A DNA stretch of 64,000 bases from the NCBI RefSeq assembly GCF_030534315.2, contig NZ_CP130558.2, positions 2,470,501 to 2,534,500 on the forward strand, written 5' to 3'. A program made the position numbers and the translations under genes. The notes under the pieces are model-generated. The model saw only the letters and a program-made list of their open reading frames with translations, did no database searches and was not told where the DNA came from. Origin of the DNA: Thermoanaerobacterium sp. CMT5567-10. Lineage in GTDB: Bacteria; Bacillota; Thermoanaerobacteria; Thermoanaerobacterales; Thermoanaerobacteraceae. Position 1 is the first letter of the stretch, and each line of letters begins with the position of its first letter. Below are positions 31,769 to 41,143 of this stretch, one piece after another.

Positions 31769-31827
31769 TAATTACCATTTGACAATCTACAGAAATAGTG
31801 ATACCATATTTAATCTAGAGAGCAAAA

Positions 31828-32190
31828 TATACGAGTAAGCCAGATGGTCGCGTACTATATGTACGAGGAAAGTCCGAGCTCCATAGGGCAAGGTGCCGGG
31901 TAATACCCGGTGGAGGTGACTCCAAGGAAAGTGCAACAGAGATATACCGCCTACCACTTAACTCGTTATTAACGAATTAAGTGGTAGGTAAGGGTGGAAA
32001 GGCGAGGTAAGAGCTCACCAGCATCCAGGCGACTGGAATGCTCTGTAAACCCCACCTGGAGCAAGGTAAAATAGGAGGGAATGATAAGTGGCCCGCTTAA
32101 CCCTCGGGTAAAACCGCTAGAGGTATCAGGCAACTGATATCGTAGATAGATGACCATCTAAAACAGAACTCGGCTTATAGACTTGCTCGT
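31828..32190 (+). ncRNA. rnpB: RNase P RNA, class A-like
   Basis: The catalytic RNA that trims tRNA 5' ends. P1 pairs CGAGTAAGCC region (from 31832) with GGCTTATAGACTTGCTCG at the 3' side (to 32189). Conserved cores are GAGGAAAGTCCGAGCTC near 31864, GTAAGAGCTCACCAG near 32007 and CAGAACTCGGCTTATAG near 32164. A long hairpin CTACCACTTAA.../...TTAAGTGGTAG (about 31952-31988) forms the P12 arm. Ends are approximate by a few bases. Confidence 0.95.
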
Positions 32191-32201
32191 AATCAAGCAT
32201 A

Positions 32202-32235
32202 AAACTCAATGTCATATGGCATTGGGTTTTTTTCA
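32202..32235 (+). terminator. terminator of rnpB
   Basis: AAACTCAATG...GCATTGGGTTT hairpin followed by TTTT. Confidence 0.8.
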
Positions 32236-32268
32236 ATAATTATTTTTTAAGAGAGGTTGTAAATCTAA

Positions 32269-33387
<1,119 letters not shown>

Positions 33388-33450
33388 TTGAAGGTTTAGA
33401 TTTTTTTTGTTAATATAGTATTGGGTAAAATATGAAAAGGAGATGCGGTT

Positions 33451-34152
33451 ATGAGTATTCACATTGGTGCAAAAGAAGGAGAAGTAGCAAATACGGTACT
33501 ACTTCCGGGAGATCCTTTAAGAGCTAAATATATTGCCGAGAATTTTTTAAGCGATGTAAAATGCTACAACGAAATTCGCGGAATGTATGGCTACACCGGA
33601 AATTATAAGGATAAAAGGGTATCTGTGCAAGGTACAGGAATGGGTATACCATCAATATCAATATATGTTAACGAGCTTATTGAAAGCTACAATGTAAAAA
33701 ATCTGATAAGAATTGGCACATGTGGTTCAATGCAGCCTGATGTAAATATAAGAGATGTAATATTTGCAATGTCATCATCGACAGATTCCGCTATAAATAG
33801 GATTAGATTTAATGGAATGGATTATGCTCCAACTGCCAGCTTTAAACTTCTAAAAAAGGCTTATGATGCTGCTACAAGTATGGGCATAAATGTGAAAGTA
33901 GGAAATGTCCTTTCTTCGGATACATTTTACAACGATGATAAAGATAGCTGGAAACTGTGGGCAAAGTTTGGGGTTTTGGCAGTTGAAATGGAGACTGCAG
34001 GTCTTTACACTTTAGCTGCTAAATACGGTGTAGATGCGCTTACCATATTGACAGTTAGTGACAGCCTTGTAACTGGACATGCTACATCTGCTGAGGAAAG
34101 ACAAAAGACATTTAATGATATGATTGAAATTGCACTTAATATTGCTGAATAA
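33451..34152 (+). CDS. deoD: purine-nucleoside phosphorylase, DeoD type
   Basis: A 233-residue hexameric enzyme cleaving purine nucleosides with phosphate. [14 protein letters not shown] (phosphate), [17 protein letters not shown], and VEMETAGLY with the later SDS segment (VSDSLVTGH, catalytic aspartate) are all in place. AAAGGAGA precedes the ATG. Salvage function; followed 19 bp later by manA. Confidence 0.95.
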   Translation: MSIHIGAKEGEVANTVLLPGDPLRAKYIAENFLSDVKCYNEIRGMYGYTGNYKDKRVSVQGTGMGIPSISIYVNELIESYNVKNLIRIGTCGSMQPDVNIRDVIFAMSSSTDSAINRIRFNGMDYAPTASFKLLKKAYDAATSMGINVKVGNVLSSDTFYNDDKDSWKLWAKFGVLAVEMETAGLYTLAAKYGVDALTILTVSDSLVTGHATSAEERQKTFNDMIEIALNIAE

Positions 34153-34171
34153 TTATTTAGAGGGTGATTGA

Positions 34172-35128
34172 ATGCAACCATTAAAGTTTAAGCCAATATT
34201 CATGAAAAGAATATGGGGTGGTAATGCTTTAAAGACCAGATACGGATTTAATATTCCTGATGGTGATAAAATTGGTGAGTTGTGGTGTATTTCTGACAAT
34301 AGAACTGCTGTTAGCAAAGTCGAAGGTGGAAGTTTTGACGGAATCAAATTAAATGAATTGGCAAAAAATTATAAGAATGAGTTATACGGAGAAGGTAAAT
34401 CGTACGATAGATTTCCTTTGTTGATAAAGATAATAGATGCAAATGATAAGCTGTCGGTGCAAGTACATCCCGATGATGATTATGCGTACAAACATGAAAA
34501 CGGCGATCTAGGTAAGACAGAAATGTGGTACATAATAGACGCGAAGCCTGGAGCTAAACTTGTTTGCGGTTTAAAAGAAGGTACTACGAAAGAACAGTTT
34601 AAGACACTGTTGGATGAAGGTATATTGGAAGATTGCCTAAATGAGGTAGAAGTAAATCCCGGCGATGTTGTTTATATTCCTTCAGGAATGGTACATGCTA
34701 TAGGCGATGGTATACTCATATGTGAAATACAGCAGAATTCTGATCTTACTTACAGAGTTTATGATTACAATAGAGTTGACGATAATGGCAATAAAAGGGA
34801 GCTTCATATAGATAAGGCTTTAGATGTAATTGATTTTAATTTAAAGAGCGATAAGATTGTACCTGAATATAAAAAAATAGAAGGCGGAAGCATAGCTAAA
34901 GTGGTAGACTCCAAATATTTCAAAACAGACGTAATAGTTGTAGATTCGTCATTGAATATAGAAACAAATGGGACTTTCAATACACTGGTAGTGATAGATG
35001 GTGAATGTAAATTGTCATATGACAATGATACAATGCACTTAAAAAGTGGAGAATCGATGCTAGTTCCTGCATCTATTGATAAATATACGGTTACTGGTAA
35101 CTGTAGACTTATAAGGTCTTATATTTAA
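34172..35128 (+). CDS. manA: mannose-6-phosphate isomerase, class I
   Basis: A 318-residue zinc cupin of the short Firmicute form, interconverting mannose-6-P and fructose-6-P. The metal site is seen in QVHPDDDYA, GKTEMWYI and PSGMVHAIG. GAGGGTGA precedes the ATG. Likely in a unit with deoD. A promoter and tRNA-Val genes follow. Confidence 0.93.
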   Translation: MQPLKFKPIFMKRIWGGNALKTRYGFNIPDGDKIGELWCISDNRTAVSKVEGGSFDGIKLNELAKNYKNELYGEGKSYDRFPLLIKIIDANDKLSVQVHPDDDYAYKHENGDLGKTEMWYIIDAKPGAKLVCGLKEGTTKEQFKTLLDEGILEDCLNEVEVNPGDVVYIPSGMVHAIGDGILICEIQQNSDLTYRVYDYNRVDDNGNKRELHIDKALDVIDFNLKSDKIVPEYKKIEGGSIAKVVDSKYFKTDVIVVDSSLNIETNGTFNTLVVIDGECKLSYDNDTMHLKSGESMLVPASIDKYTVTGNCRLIRSYI

Positions 35129-35141
35129 GATGACCGTGATG

Positions 35142-35170
35142 TTGACATAGATATGAAAATATAATATACT
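35142..35170 (+). promoter_or_regulatory. promoter of the tRNA-Val pair
   Basis: TTGACA (35142-35147), 17-nt spacer, TATACT (35165-35170), 16 nt before the first tRNA. Confidence 0.75.
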
Positions 35171-35186
35171 AGACATGTAGATTAGT

Positions 35187-35263
<77 letters not shown>

Positions 35264-35300
35264 TTAAATATGTATGTTAACTTAAAATGTTTTTAAAAGT

Positions 35301-35377
35301 GGGGTTATAGCCCAGCCGGTTAGAGCGCTACGCTCACATCGTAGAGGCCACAGGTTCGAGTCCTGTTAACCCCACCA
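35301..35377 (+). tRNA. tRNA-Val (CAC)
   Basis: Same acceptor stem as the preceding tRNA; anticodon loop CTCACAT gives CAC; encoded CCA. Only five positions differ from tRNA-Val(GAC), two of them in the anticodon loop. Confidence 0.95.
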
Positions 35378-35387
35378 AATGAAACAT

Positions 35388-35413
35388 GTCCGGCTATCAA
35401 AGTCGGATTTTTT
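35388..35413 (+). terminator. terminator of the tRNA-Val pair
   Basis: TCCGGC (35389-35394) pairs with GTCGGA (35402-35407), followed by TTTTTT. Confidence 0.75.
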
Positions 35414-35416
35414 ATT

Positions 35417-35453
35417 TAAAAAAGCTGCCTCATTTTTAATAAAGAGGCAGTTT
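35417..35453 (-). terminator. terminator of the SGNH esterase gene
   Basis: CTGCCTC/GAGGCAG stem (35425-35450); on the minus strand it is followed by a T-run (complement of 35418-35423). Confidence 0.8.
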
Positions 35454-35462
35454 GAAAATTAT

Positions 35463-36089
35463 TTATAAAGCCTTCACCAATTTAAGCCATTCCTTTGCAA
35501 TGAGTGCATGTCCTGCATTTGTTGGATGTACGCCATCTGAAGCCCAAAAAGTTGGCTCTTTTATAATCGAGTATTGTGCCATGATACCGTCAAGTGGAAT
35601 AAAATATGCTCCAAATTCTCTTGCAAGTTTTCTAACAACATGTATTTTTGGGTCTAGATCGACTCGCCATCCCTTTCTATCTTCTGGTTCTGGCAGGACG
35701 AAAGGTTCCATCATTATGATTTTTGCGTCAAGTTTTTCCTTTGTCGTTTCAAGTATGTACCTGTAGTCTTCTTCGAATTTTTCTGGTGATGTGTAGTCAT
35801 TGTTGTCGTAGTTTCTCCACGTGTCATTTATTCCTATCAGTATTGACACAAAAGTGGGCTTTAAATCTATGCAGTCGCTATTCCAACGCTCTTTAAGATC
35901 TCTAACCCTGTTACCGCTTACGCCTCTATTTATGAATTTTACGTTTAACTCAGGATGCAATGCGTAAAACATTGATGCAATTATGGTTGGGTAACCATAT
36001 CCTAAGTCGTCAGGGTTTTCCCTATTGCGCCCAGCATCTGTGACGCTATCACCTTGAAAAAGAACCACATCATTGTCTTTTAATAGCAT
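35463..36089 (-). CDS. SGNH/GDSL hydrolase, Axe2-like acetylxylan esterase
   Basis: A 208-residue cytoplasmic hydrolase (no signal peptide). Block I FQGDSVTDAGR holds the nucleophile serine, block II NRGVSGNRVRDLKERW, block III ILIGINDTWR, and block V SDGVHPTNAGH the Asp/His pair. The whole pattern closely follows Geobacillus Axe2, an intracellular esterase removing acetyl groups from imported xylo-oligosaccharides; this role is inferred by resemblance. AAGGAGATGG precedes the ATG. It is divergent from the tRNA-Ala gene. Confidence 0.85.
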   Translation of the reverse strand: MLLKDNDVVLFQGDSVTDAGRNRENPDDLGYGYPTIIASMFYALHPELNVKFINRGVSGNRVRDLKERWNSDCIDLKPTFVSILIGINDTWRNYDNNDYTSPEKFEEDYRYILETTKEKLDAKIIMMEPFVLPEPEDRKGWRVDLDPKIHVVRKLAREFGAYFIPLDGIMAQYSIIKEPTFWASDGVHPTNAGHALIAKEWLKLVKAL

Positions 36090-36221
36090 ACCACCATCTC
36101 CTTAATATGTTGGGAATATATTATATCGTAAATTATGTTATCATTTAATAGACGTTATTGCAATGTGAAAACAAAAAATTTGTAGAAATTATGGTGATTT
36201 TATAGTATAATTATTTACGAT

Positions 36222-36293
36222 GGGGATGTAACTCAGCGGGAGAGTACCACATTCGCATTGTGGGAGTCGAGGGTTCAAATCCCTTCATCTCCA
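36222..36293 (+). tRNA. tRNA-Ala (CGC), divergent and without encoded CCA
   Basis: Acceptor GGGGATG pairs with CATCTCC and includes the G3:T70 wobble that specifies alanine. The anticodon arm is CCACA-TTCGCAT-TGTGG, anticodon CGC; T-arm GAGGG-TTCAAAT-CCCTT has one wobble. The D-loop is short (7 nt). The gene ends ACTTA after the acceptor, so CCA must be added enzymatically, unlike every other tRNA here. TATAAT at 36206-36211 may be its -10. Confidence 0.85.
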
Positions 36294-36318
36294 CTTACAA
36301 TTATAAACTTACACTGAT

Positions 36319-36348
36319 AATTGCTAACGTAAGTTAGTAATTTTTTTT
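36319..36348 (+). terminator. terminator after tRNA-Ala
   Basis: ATTGCTAAC-GTAA-GTTAGTAAT stem (36320-36341) followed by TTTTTTT. Confidence 0.85.
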
Positions 36349-36434
36349 GCTTAAATTTTATGATTTACATAAAATAAAGCTAAATGACGTGTTATGAATT
36401 GGTTGCATGTTATAATAAAAGTGGAGGGATGTTT

Positions 36435-36644
36435 ATGGATGAGAAATGTATTATAGATAGATTTGAAGGTGACTATGTTGTTATAGAGTATGGTCGTATT
36501 ACGTTTAATATTCCTCGTTTGCTTTTGCCAAAGGATGCGAAAGAAGGGGATGTAGTTAGAATTGATATTCGTATAGATAAAGAAGAGACGAAGATGAGGA
36601 GCCAGTACATAAAAAAATTGGCTGATGAATTATTCAGAGAATAA
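36435..36644 (+). CDS. DUF3006 family protein
   Basis: A 69-residue all-beta-like protein with CIIDRFEGDYVVIEYG and IPRLLLPKDAKEGDVV, typical of DUF3006. Start at 36435, 7 nt from GGAGG. It ends 11 bp before a secreted ComEC-like metallo-hydrolase gene; this pairing recurs in Firmicutes. Function is unknown. Confidence 0.85.
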   Translation: MDEKCIIDRFEGDYVVIEYGRITFNIPRLLLPKDAKEGDVVRIDIRIDKEETKMRSQYIKKLADELFRE

Positions 36645-36655
36645 AGAGGTGCATT

Positions 36656-37576
36656 ATGTTTAAAAAAATTCTAATTTTTAGCTTAATAGTTGCTTTGCTT
36701 TTTTCTTTAGCTGGTTGTTCTTTGGATACTACGAATTTCAATCAAGTACAAAGTGAAACACAAAATTCTACTGTACAATCTAAAGATGGAATACTTAAAG
36801 TTTACTTTATAGATGTAGGTCAAGGCGACAGCATTTTTATTAAGTCACCTGATGGTAAAACGATGTTAATAGATGCAGGTGTTCCAGAAATGGGCAAAAA
36901 GGTTGTTGACTATATAAAAAGCTTAGGTGTCAAAAAAATTGATATATTAGTAGGAACGCATCCACATGAGGATCACATTGGTGGTATGGATTATGTAATA
37001 AACAATTTTGATATTGGTAAATTTTACATGCCGAAAGTGACGACAAATACAAAAACATTTGAATATGTATTGAATGCGGCAAAAAATAAAGGATTAAAGA
37101 TAGACGTGGCAAAAGCGGGAGTATCTCTGGATCTCGGGCCTGAAGTTAGTGCCAAGATGATTGCACCCAACAGGACCAAATATGATGATCTCAATGAATA
37201 CAGTGCTGTAATCAAATTAAATTACGGTGACACATCGTTTTTGTTTACAGGGGATGCTGAAGCTGAATCAGAAAAGGAAATGATTAATCAAGGATACGAC
37301 TTAAAGTCTGATGTCCTTAAAATTGGTCATCATGGAAGTTATACATCAACTACAGCAGCATTTTTGGACGCTGTTGACCCAGAGTATGCAGTTATTTCAT
37401 GTGGCAAAGGAAATGACTACGGTCATCCGCATAGTGTGACATTGAAAAAGCTTAAAGCAAGAAATATACCTGTATATAGAACAGATGAATGTGGAACAAT
37501 TGTTGCTACAAGTGATGGACATAGTGTATCATTTAATGTCAAACCCGGTGATTATGTGCCAGGGCAGAGAAACTGA
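36656..37576 (+). CDS. ComEC/Rec2-like metallo-beta-lactamase-fold lipoprotein
   Basis: A 306-residue exported hydrolase. A signal peptide with lipobox SLAGC places it on the outer face of the membrane. The MBL fold reads VYFIDVGQGDSIFI, THPHEDHIGG (HxHxDH metal site), FTGDAE and IGHHGSYTST, with a late GHPH. It resembles the soluble C-terminal nuclease-like domain of ComEC, so a role in extracellular nucleic acid or phosphodiester cleavage is plausible but unproven. Adjacent to DUF3006. Confidence 0.9.
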   Translation: MFKKILIFSLIVALLFSLAGCSLDTTNFNQVQSETQNSTVQSKDGILKVYFIDVGQGDSIFIKSPDGKTMLIDAGVPEMGKKVVDYIKSLGVKKIDILVGTHPHEDHIGGMDYVINNFDIGKFYMPKVTTNTKTFEYVLNAAKNKGLKIDVAKAGVSLDLGPEVSAKMIAPNRTKYDDLNEYSAVIKLNYGDTSFLFTGDAEAESEKEMINQGYDLKSDVLKIGHHGSYTSTTAAFLDAVDPEYAVISCGKGNDYGHPHSVTLKKLKARNIPVYRTDECGTIVATSDGHSVSFNVKPGDYVPGQRN

Positions 37577-37652
37577 AAAATTGTATCTTACATAAATTTT
37601 TAGTTCTCAAGAAAAGATACAACCAGGAAGTTTTATAAGGAGGTTATATCTT

Positions 37653-38320
37653 ATGAAAAAATTCAAAACATATTTTATATTGATACTGGTTTTTATCATG
37701 GTACTTGCAACTGTATCATTGGCAGGTTGCAAAAGCTCTGTAAAAAAGCCGGTTACATCTAAAAGAAGTTTAAATGTTGTTGGTTTCTACGTTGATTCGC
37801 CTGGATACGATAATTCATACAATTCGCTTGTAAAATATGCGAAGTACATGAATACTTTGTCACCATTATGGCTAACTGTTTAAGGCGATGGTACAGTGAA
37901 AGATTCCACTAATTCACAGGCGCTAAGCTTTGCTGAAAAATGGACTAAAAGTTATACCGCTTGTAAACGTGGCTGACAGCAAAGACTCCGTCTTGACTGA
38001 TTCGAAAGTTAAGACTGAGACAATGAATGAGCTTATAAGTTTATTGAGAAAGCATGGTTTCGACGGATATAATATAGATTTTGAATTCATACCTCATGGA
38101 ACAAAAACTATGTTCAGGATAAAGATTATCTTACAGCATTTATGGGCACTTTTAGAATGATGATGAAAAAAGAAGGGAAAATTCTTGATATGTCTGTTAT
38201 ACCGCACTACCAGGTCTCACCTGAGATATCGGGAATATATGATTACCATAAGTTAGCTCCGCTGGTGGACCGTGTGACATTGATGACTTATGAGTGGTAT
38301 AAAACCACCTTGTTTTTTTA
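37653..38320 (+). pseudogene. GH18-like glycoside hydrolase lipoprotein, degraded
   Basis: Starts like an exported protein (signal peptide, lipobox SLAGC) behind AAGGAGG, and continues into a YaaH/GH18-type spore peptidoglycan hydrolase pattern. A TAA stops the frame at 37881; the protein resumes in the same frame, shifts frame near 37930 (LKNGLKVIPLVNVAD, then DGYNIDFE catalytic motif), shifts again near 38110, and continues as DMSVIPHYQVSPEISG and LMTYEW. It then ends abruptly at about 38320, lacking the C-terminal part of the barrel. Stop, two frameshifts and truncation together make it non-functional. Confidence 0.85.
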
Positions 38321-38401
38321 AAATCCAATAAAACGTTGACTTAATATAAAAAGAATAATATAATCAAATCATGGCAAATAAACATGTTTTGGAGGTTAGT
38401 T

Positions 38402-39178
38402 ATGTATATACCATCTCTTAGCCCTTATGCTTTTAAAATAGGACCTATTGCTGTGCATTGGTATGGGATATTTATGGCTTTATCGATAGCTGCAGGTGCC
38501 TATTATTTGTACGTAAAATCGAAAGAGCTTAATTACGATGAAGATTTTTTGTTGAATCTCCTAATGATTGTAGTTATATCAGGAATCGTCGGTGCAAGAT
38601 TGATGTTTGTATTGGCAAACGACATAGACTGGTTCTACAAAGACCCTATACAAATTTTAAAGATCTATGAAGGCGGTCTTTCATGGCATGGTGCCATATT
38701 AGGTGGATTTCTTGCAGGCCTTTATTATTGCCGCAAGAAAAATGTCAGGATAAATCCTCTGGAAGACTATGCCGTTATTGGACTGGCTATAGGAAATATG
38801 CTGGTCAGAATAGGAAATATATTTAATCAGGAAGTATTGGGGAGACAGACGGATTTTGCTTTTGGAAGGTGGCCTGCACAGTTAGTTGGTGTCGCAATGG
38901 GGCTTATTCTTTTAATACGTTATTTCTACATTGAGAGAAAGCATATGCCTTATGGGTACCAGTTTTGGTCATTTATATTTTATTATCAACTTATGAGGGG
39001 ATTAATCGAAGAAACAGTGAGGGAAAATCCCTTGTTTCTACCTGTTTATTTAAACAACCATCTTGGAATTGGCTTTTTCACTTTGACTCAGATAGCTACA
39101 CCATTTATACTGATATTGGCATATTGGATGATGAGACGTGTCATAAACGATCCAGAAAATAAAAAACTAAGCTATTGA
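38402..39178 (+). CDS. lgt: prolipoprotein diacylglyceryl transferase
   Basis: A 258-residue membrane enzyme adding diacylglycerol to lipobox cysteines, needed for the lipoproteins in this window. Several transmembrane helices, the signature GGLSWHGAILGG, and the RIGNIFNQEVLG segment with the catalytic arginine. ATG at 38402 follows TTGGAGG; the frame from 38384 runs through that site. Confidence 0.94.
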   Translation: MYIPSLSPYAFKIGPIAVHWYGIFMALSIAAGAYYLYVKSKELNYDEDFLLNLLMIVVISGIVGARLMFVLANDIDWFYKDPIQILKIYEGGLSWHGAILGGFLAGLYYCRKKNVRINPLEDYAVIGLAIGNMLVRIGNIFNQEVLGRQTDFAFGRWPAQLVGVAMGLILLIRYFYIERKHMPYGYQFWSFIFYYQLMRGLIEETVRENPLFLPVYLNNHLGIGFFTLTQIATPFILILAYWMMRRVINDPENKKLSY

Positions 39179-39199
39179 CCTGCTTTATGCGGGTTTTTT
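39178..39199 (+). terminator. lgt terminator
   Basis: ACCTGC-TTTAT-GCGGGT stem followed by TTTTT. Confidence 0.75.
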
Positions 39200-39235
39200 A
39201 TATACAGACAAAGAAATTAAGGAAGGATGATTTTA

Positions 39236-39703
39236 GTGGATAAAAAACTCATTTTCGAAAGATTGCTTCCAATGGTAGAAAAAGCATCGAGAGAGATAGA
39301 TGATTTAGACTATTTTTGTCATGAGGTAGTGAAAATACTAGATAACAATCTACCGTATTACAACTGGACAGGTTTTTACTTTATGAAAGATGGGCTTCTT
39401 CAGCTTGGACCATATATAGGAAGGCCAACGGAACACGTAAAAATAAAAGTTGGCCAGGGGATATGCGGTAGAGCTGTAGCTGAAAATGCTACTATCGTTG
39501 TTGATGATGTTACAAAAGAGGAAAATTACCTTGCCTGCAGTATAGAGACAAAGTCTGAAATAGTCGTACCTATTCGTGTAGGCGACGAAATAATAGGCGA
39601 AATTGACATTGACAGTGATGAAAAAGGTGCTTTTGACGACGATGACAGAAGATTTTTAGAAGATGTTGCAGACATAGTTAGTAAAAAAATAGCAGGCGAA
39701 TGA
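39236..39703 (+). CDS. GAF-domain protein, free-methionine-(R)-sulfoxide reductase-like
   Basis: A 155-residue single GAF domain. It follows the fRMsr pattern: YYNWTGFYFM, LGPYIGRPTEHVKIKVGQGICGRAV, NYLACSIETKSEIVVPI and IGEIDIDSDEKG. Cysteines in GICG and LACS match two of the three E. coli redox cysteines. Probably reduces free methionine sulfoxide, although a sensor role is not excluded. GTG at 39236 has AAGGAAGG upstream; an ATG at 39227 abuts that site and is the alternative. Confidence 0.8.
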   Translation: MDKKLIFERLLPMVEKASREIDDLDYFCHEVVKILDNNLPYYNWTGFYFMKDGLLQLGPYIGRPTEHVKIKVGQGICGRAVAENATIVVDDVTKEENYLACSIETKSEIVVPIRVGDEIIGEIDIDSDEKGAFDDDDRRFLEDVADIVSKKIAGE

Positions 39704-39775
39704 TGCATATCGCTTCATTATTTTTATATTTATATATATAATGTTAAATATAAATCATTGAAAGGAGAGCAAAAT

Positions 39776-40345
39776 ATGAAAAGATCATCAATTATTTTAC
39801 TTGCAGTATTAGCTGTTGTGGTAATATTTGTGGTATATTTTTTTGCAAGTTACAATTCTCTTGTCAGTCAGCAAGAGAATGTCAATAGCAAATGGAGCCA
39901 GATTGAGAATCAACTGCAAAGGAGAGCAGATTTAATACCAAATCTTGTTGAAACGGTTAAAGGATATGCAGCACATGAACAAGCTGTATTTGACAGTGTA
40001 AATAAGGCAAGAGAAAAGCTTCTTGCAGCAAATACGGTGCAGGAAAAAGCCAATGCCAATGATGAGCTTGGAACTGCACTTGGAAGATTGCTTGCCATAT
40101 CAGAAAATTATCCTACATTAAAGGCGGATCAAAATTTTAGGCAGCTAAGTGATGAGTTAGCAGGTACAGAAAACAGGATTGCTGTTGCAAGAATGGACTA
40201 TAACAATGCTGTACAGCAGTACAATACAAGTATTAAACAGTTTCCAAATGTGATTATCGCCAGAATGTTTGGCTTTACAGAAAAGCAGTACTTCAAGGCG
40301 CAAGCCTCAGCATCAGAAGTTCCAAAAGTGGACTTTTCAAAATAG
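39776..40345 (+). CDS. lemA: LemA family protein
   Basis: A 189-residue protein with one N-terminal transmembrane helix (about 5-25) and an external helical-bundle domain: SYNSLVSQQENVNSKWSQIE, RRADLIPNLVETVKGYAAHE and the NYPTLKADQNF segment typical of LemA. AAAGGAGAG precedes the ATG. It is followed 12 bp later by a TPM-domain protein, a pairing widespread in bacteria and suggestive of a joint membrane role, still unknown. Confidence 0.92.
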   Translation: MKRSSIILLAVLAVVVIFVVYFFASYNSLVSQQENVNSKWSQIENQLQRRADLIPNLVETVKGYAAHEQAVFDSVNKAREKLLAANTVQEKANANDELGTALGRLLAISENYPTLKADQNFRQLSDELAGTENRIAVARMDYNNAVQQYNTSIKQFPNVIIARMFGFTEKQYFKAQASASEVPKVDFSK

Positions 40346-40357
40346 GGAGGTTAAATA

Positions 40358-41143
40358 GTGATAAAATATGGAAAAGTCTTTTTGCTGTCAATTTTATTTC
40401 TATTGATATTTACTGAGATTTTTGCAGCATCAATACCTCCGAAGCCTTCACAATACGACTATGTCTACGATTATGCAAAGCTTATGAATCAAAGTGATAT
40501 TGAGACAATTAGAAGTATAGGAAAGGAAATAGAAGATTTAAGCGGTGCTCAAATTATCGTTGTCACTGTTGACGACATCGGAAATTATCAAATTTCTGAC
40601 TATGCGCTAAATTTATTTAGAAGCTGGGGGATTGGTCAGAAAGACAAAAACAACGGTGTACTGCTTTTAGTAGATAAAAAAAGACTTTTAGAAGGATTAA
40701 GCGGAAAAGTATATATATCTGTAGGTTATGGGCTAGAAGGTGCCATACCTGACTCTGTAGCAGGAAGAGTGCTGGATGACTATGTGCTGCCAAAGTGGGA
40801 TAACAAAGACTATTCTGGCGGTATTGTTGATGGATACAAGGCAATTGCATCATTAGTTGCCAAAGAGTATAATATAGATTTAAAAAATGTCGATACAAAC
40901 GAATATCCTCAGCCAAATACTGATAATAATGATAAAGTTAAAGGCATAATTTCAGTTGTAGTTTTTATAATTTTAATACTCATTTTTTCATCTTTCCGCC
41001 GCAATTGGTGGTGGGGTGGTCCCGGAGGCTTTGGCGGAGGATTTGGTGGAGGATTTGGTGGAAGCGGCTTTGGAGGAGGTAGTATCGGCGGAGGAGGAAG
41101 CTTTGGCGGTGGTTCCACCGGTGGAGGTGGAGCTGGTCGCTAA
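40358..41143 (+). CDS. TPM-domain (YgcG-like) membrane protein
   Basis: A 261-residue exported protein: signal peptide (about 1-22), TPM domain with YVYDYAKLMNQSD, AQIIVVTVDD and GLEGAIPDSVAGRVLDDYVLP, a C-terminal membrane helix (GIISVVVFIILILIF), then a cytoplasmic or external glycine-rich tail of about 45 residues. GTG start after GGGAGG. Partner of LemA. Its last 4 bp overlap the convergent old-yellow-enzyme gene. Confidence 0.9.
   Translation: MIKYGKVFLLSILFLLIFTEIFAASIPPKPSQYDYVYDYAKLMNQSDIETIRSIGKEIEDLSGAQIIVVTVDDIGNYQISDYALNLFRSWGIGQKDKNNGVLLLVDKKRLLEGLSGKVYISVGYGLEGAIPDSVAGRVLDDYVLPKWDNKDYSGGIVDGYKAIASLVAKEYNIDLKNVDTNEYPQPNTDNNDKVKGIISVVVFIILILIFSSFRRNWWWGGPGGFGGGFGGGFGGSGFGGGSIGGGGSFGGGSTGGGGAGR

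Noticed and set aside
31969-32157. Minus-strand ORF within the RNase P RNA gene
   Set aside because: Antisense to conserved rnpB structure; no ribosome site.
40909-41118. Proline-rich minus-strand ORF
   Set aside because: Mirror of the glycine-rich tail of the TPM-domain protein.
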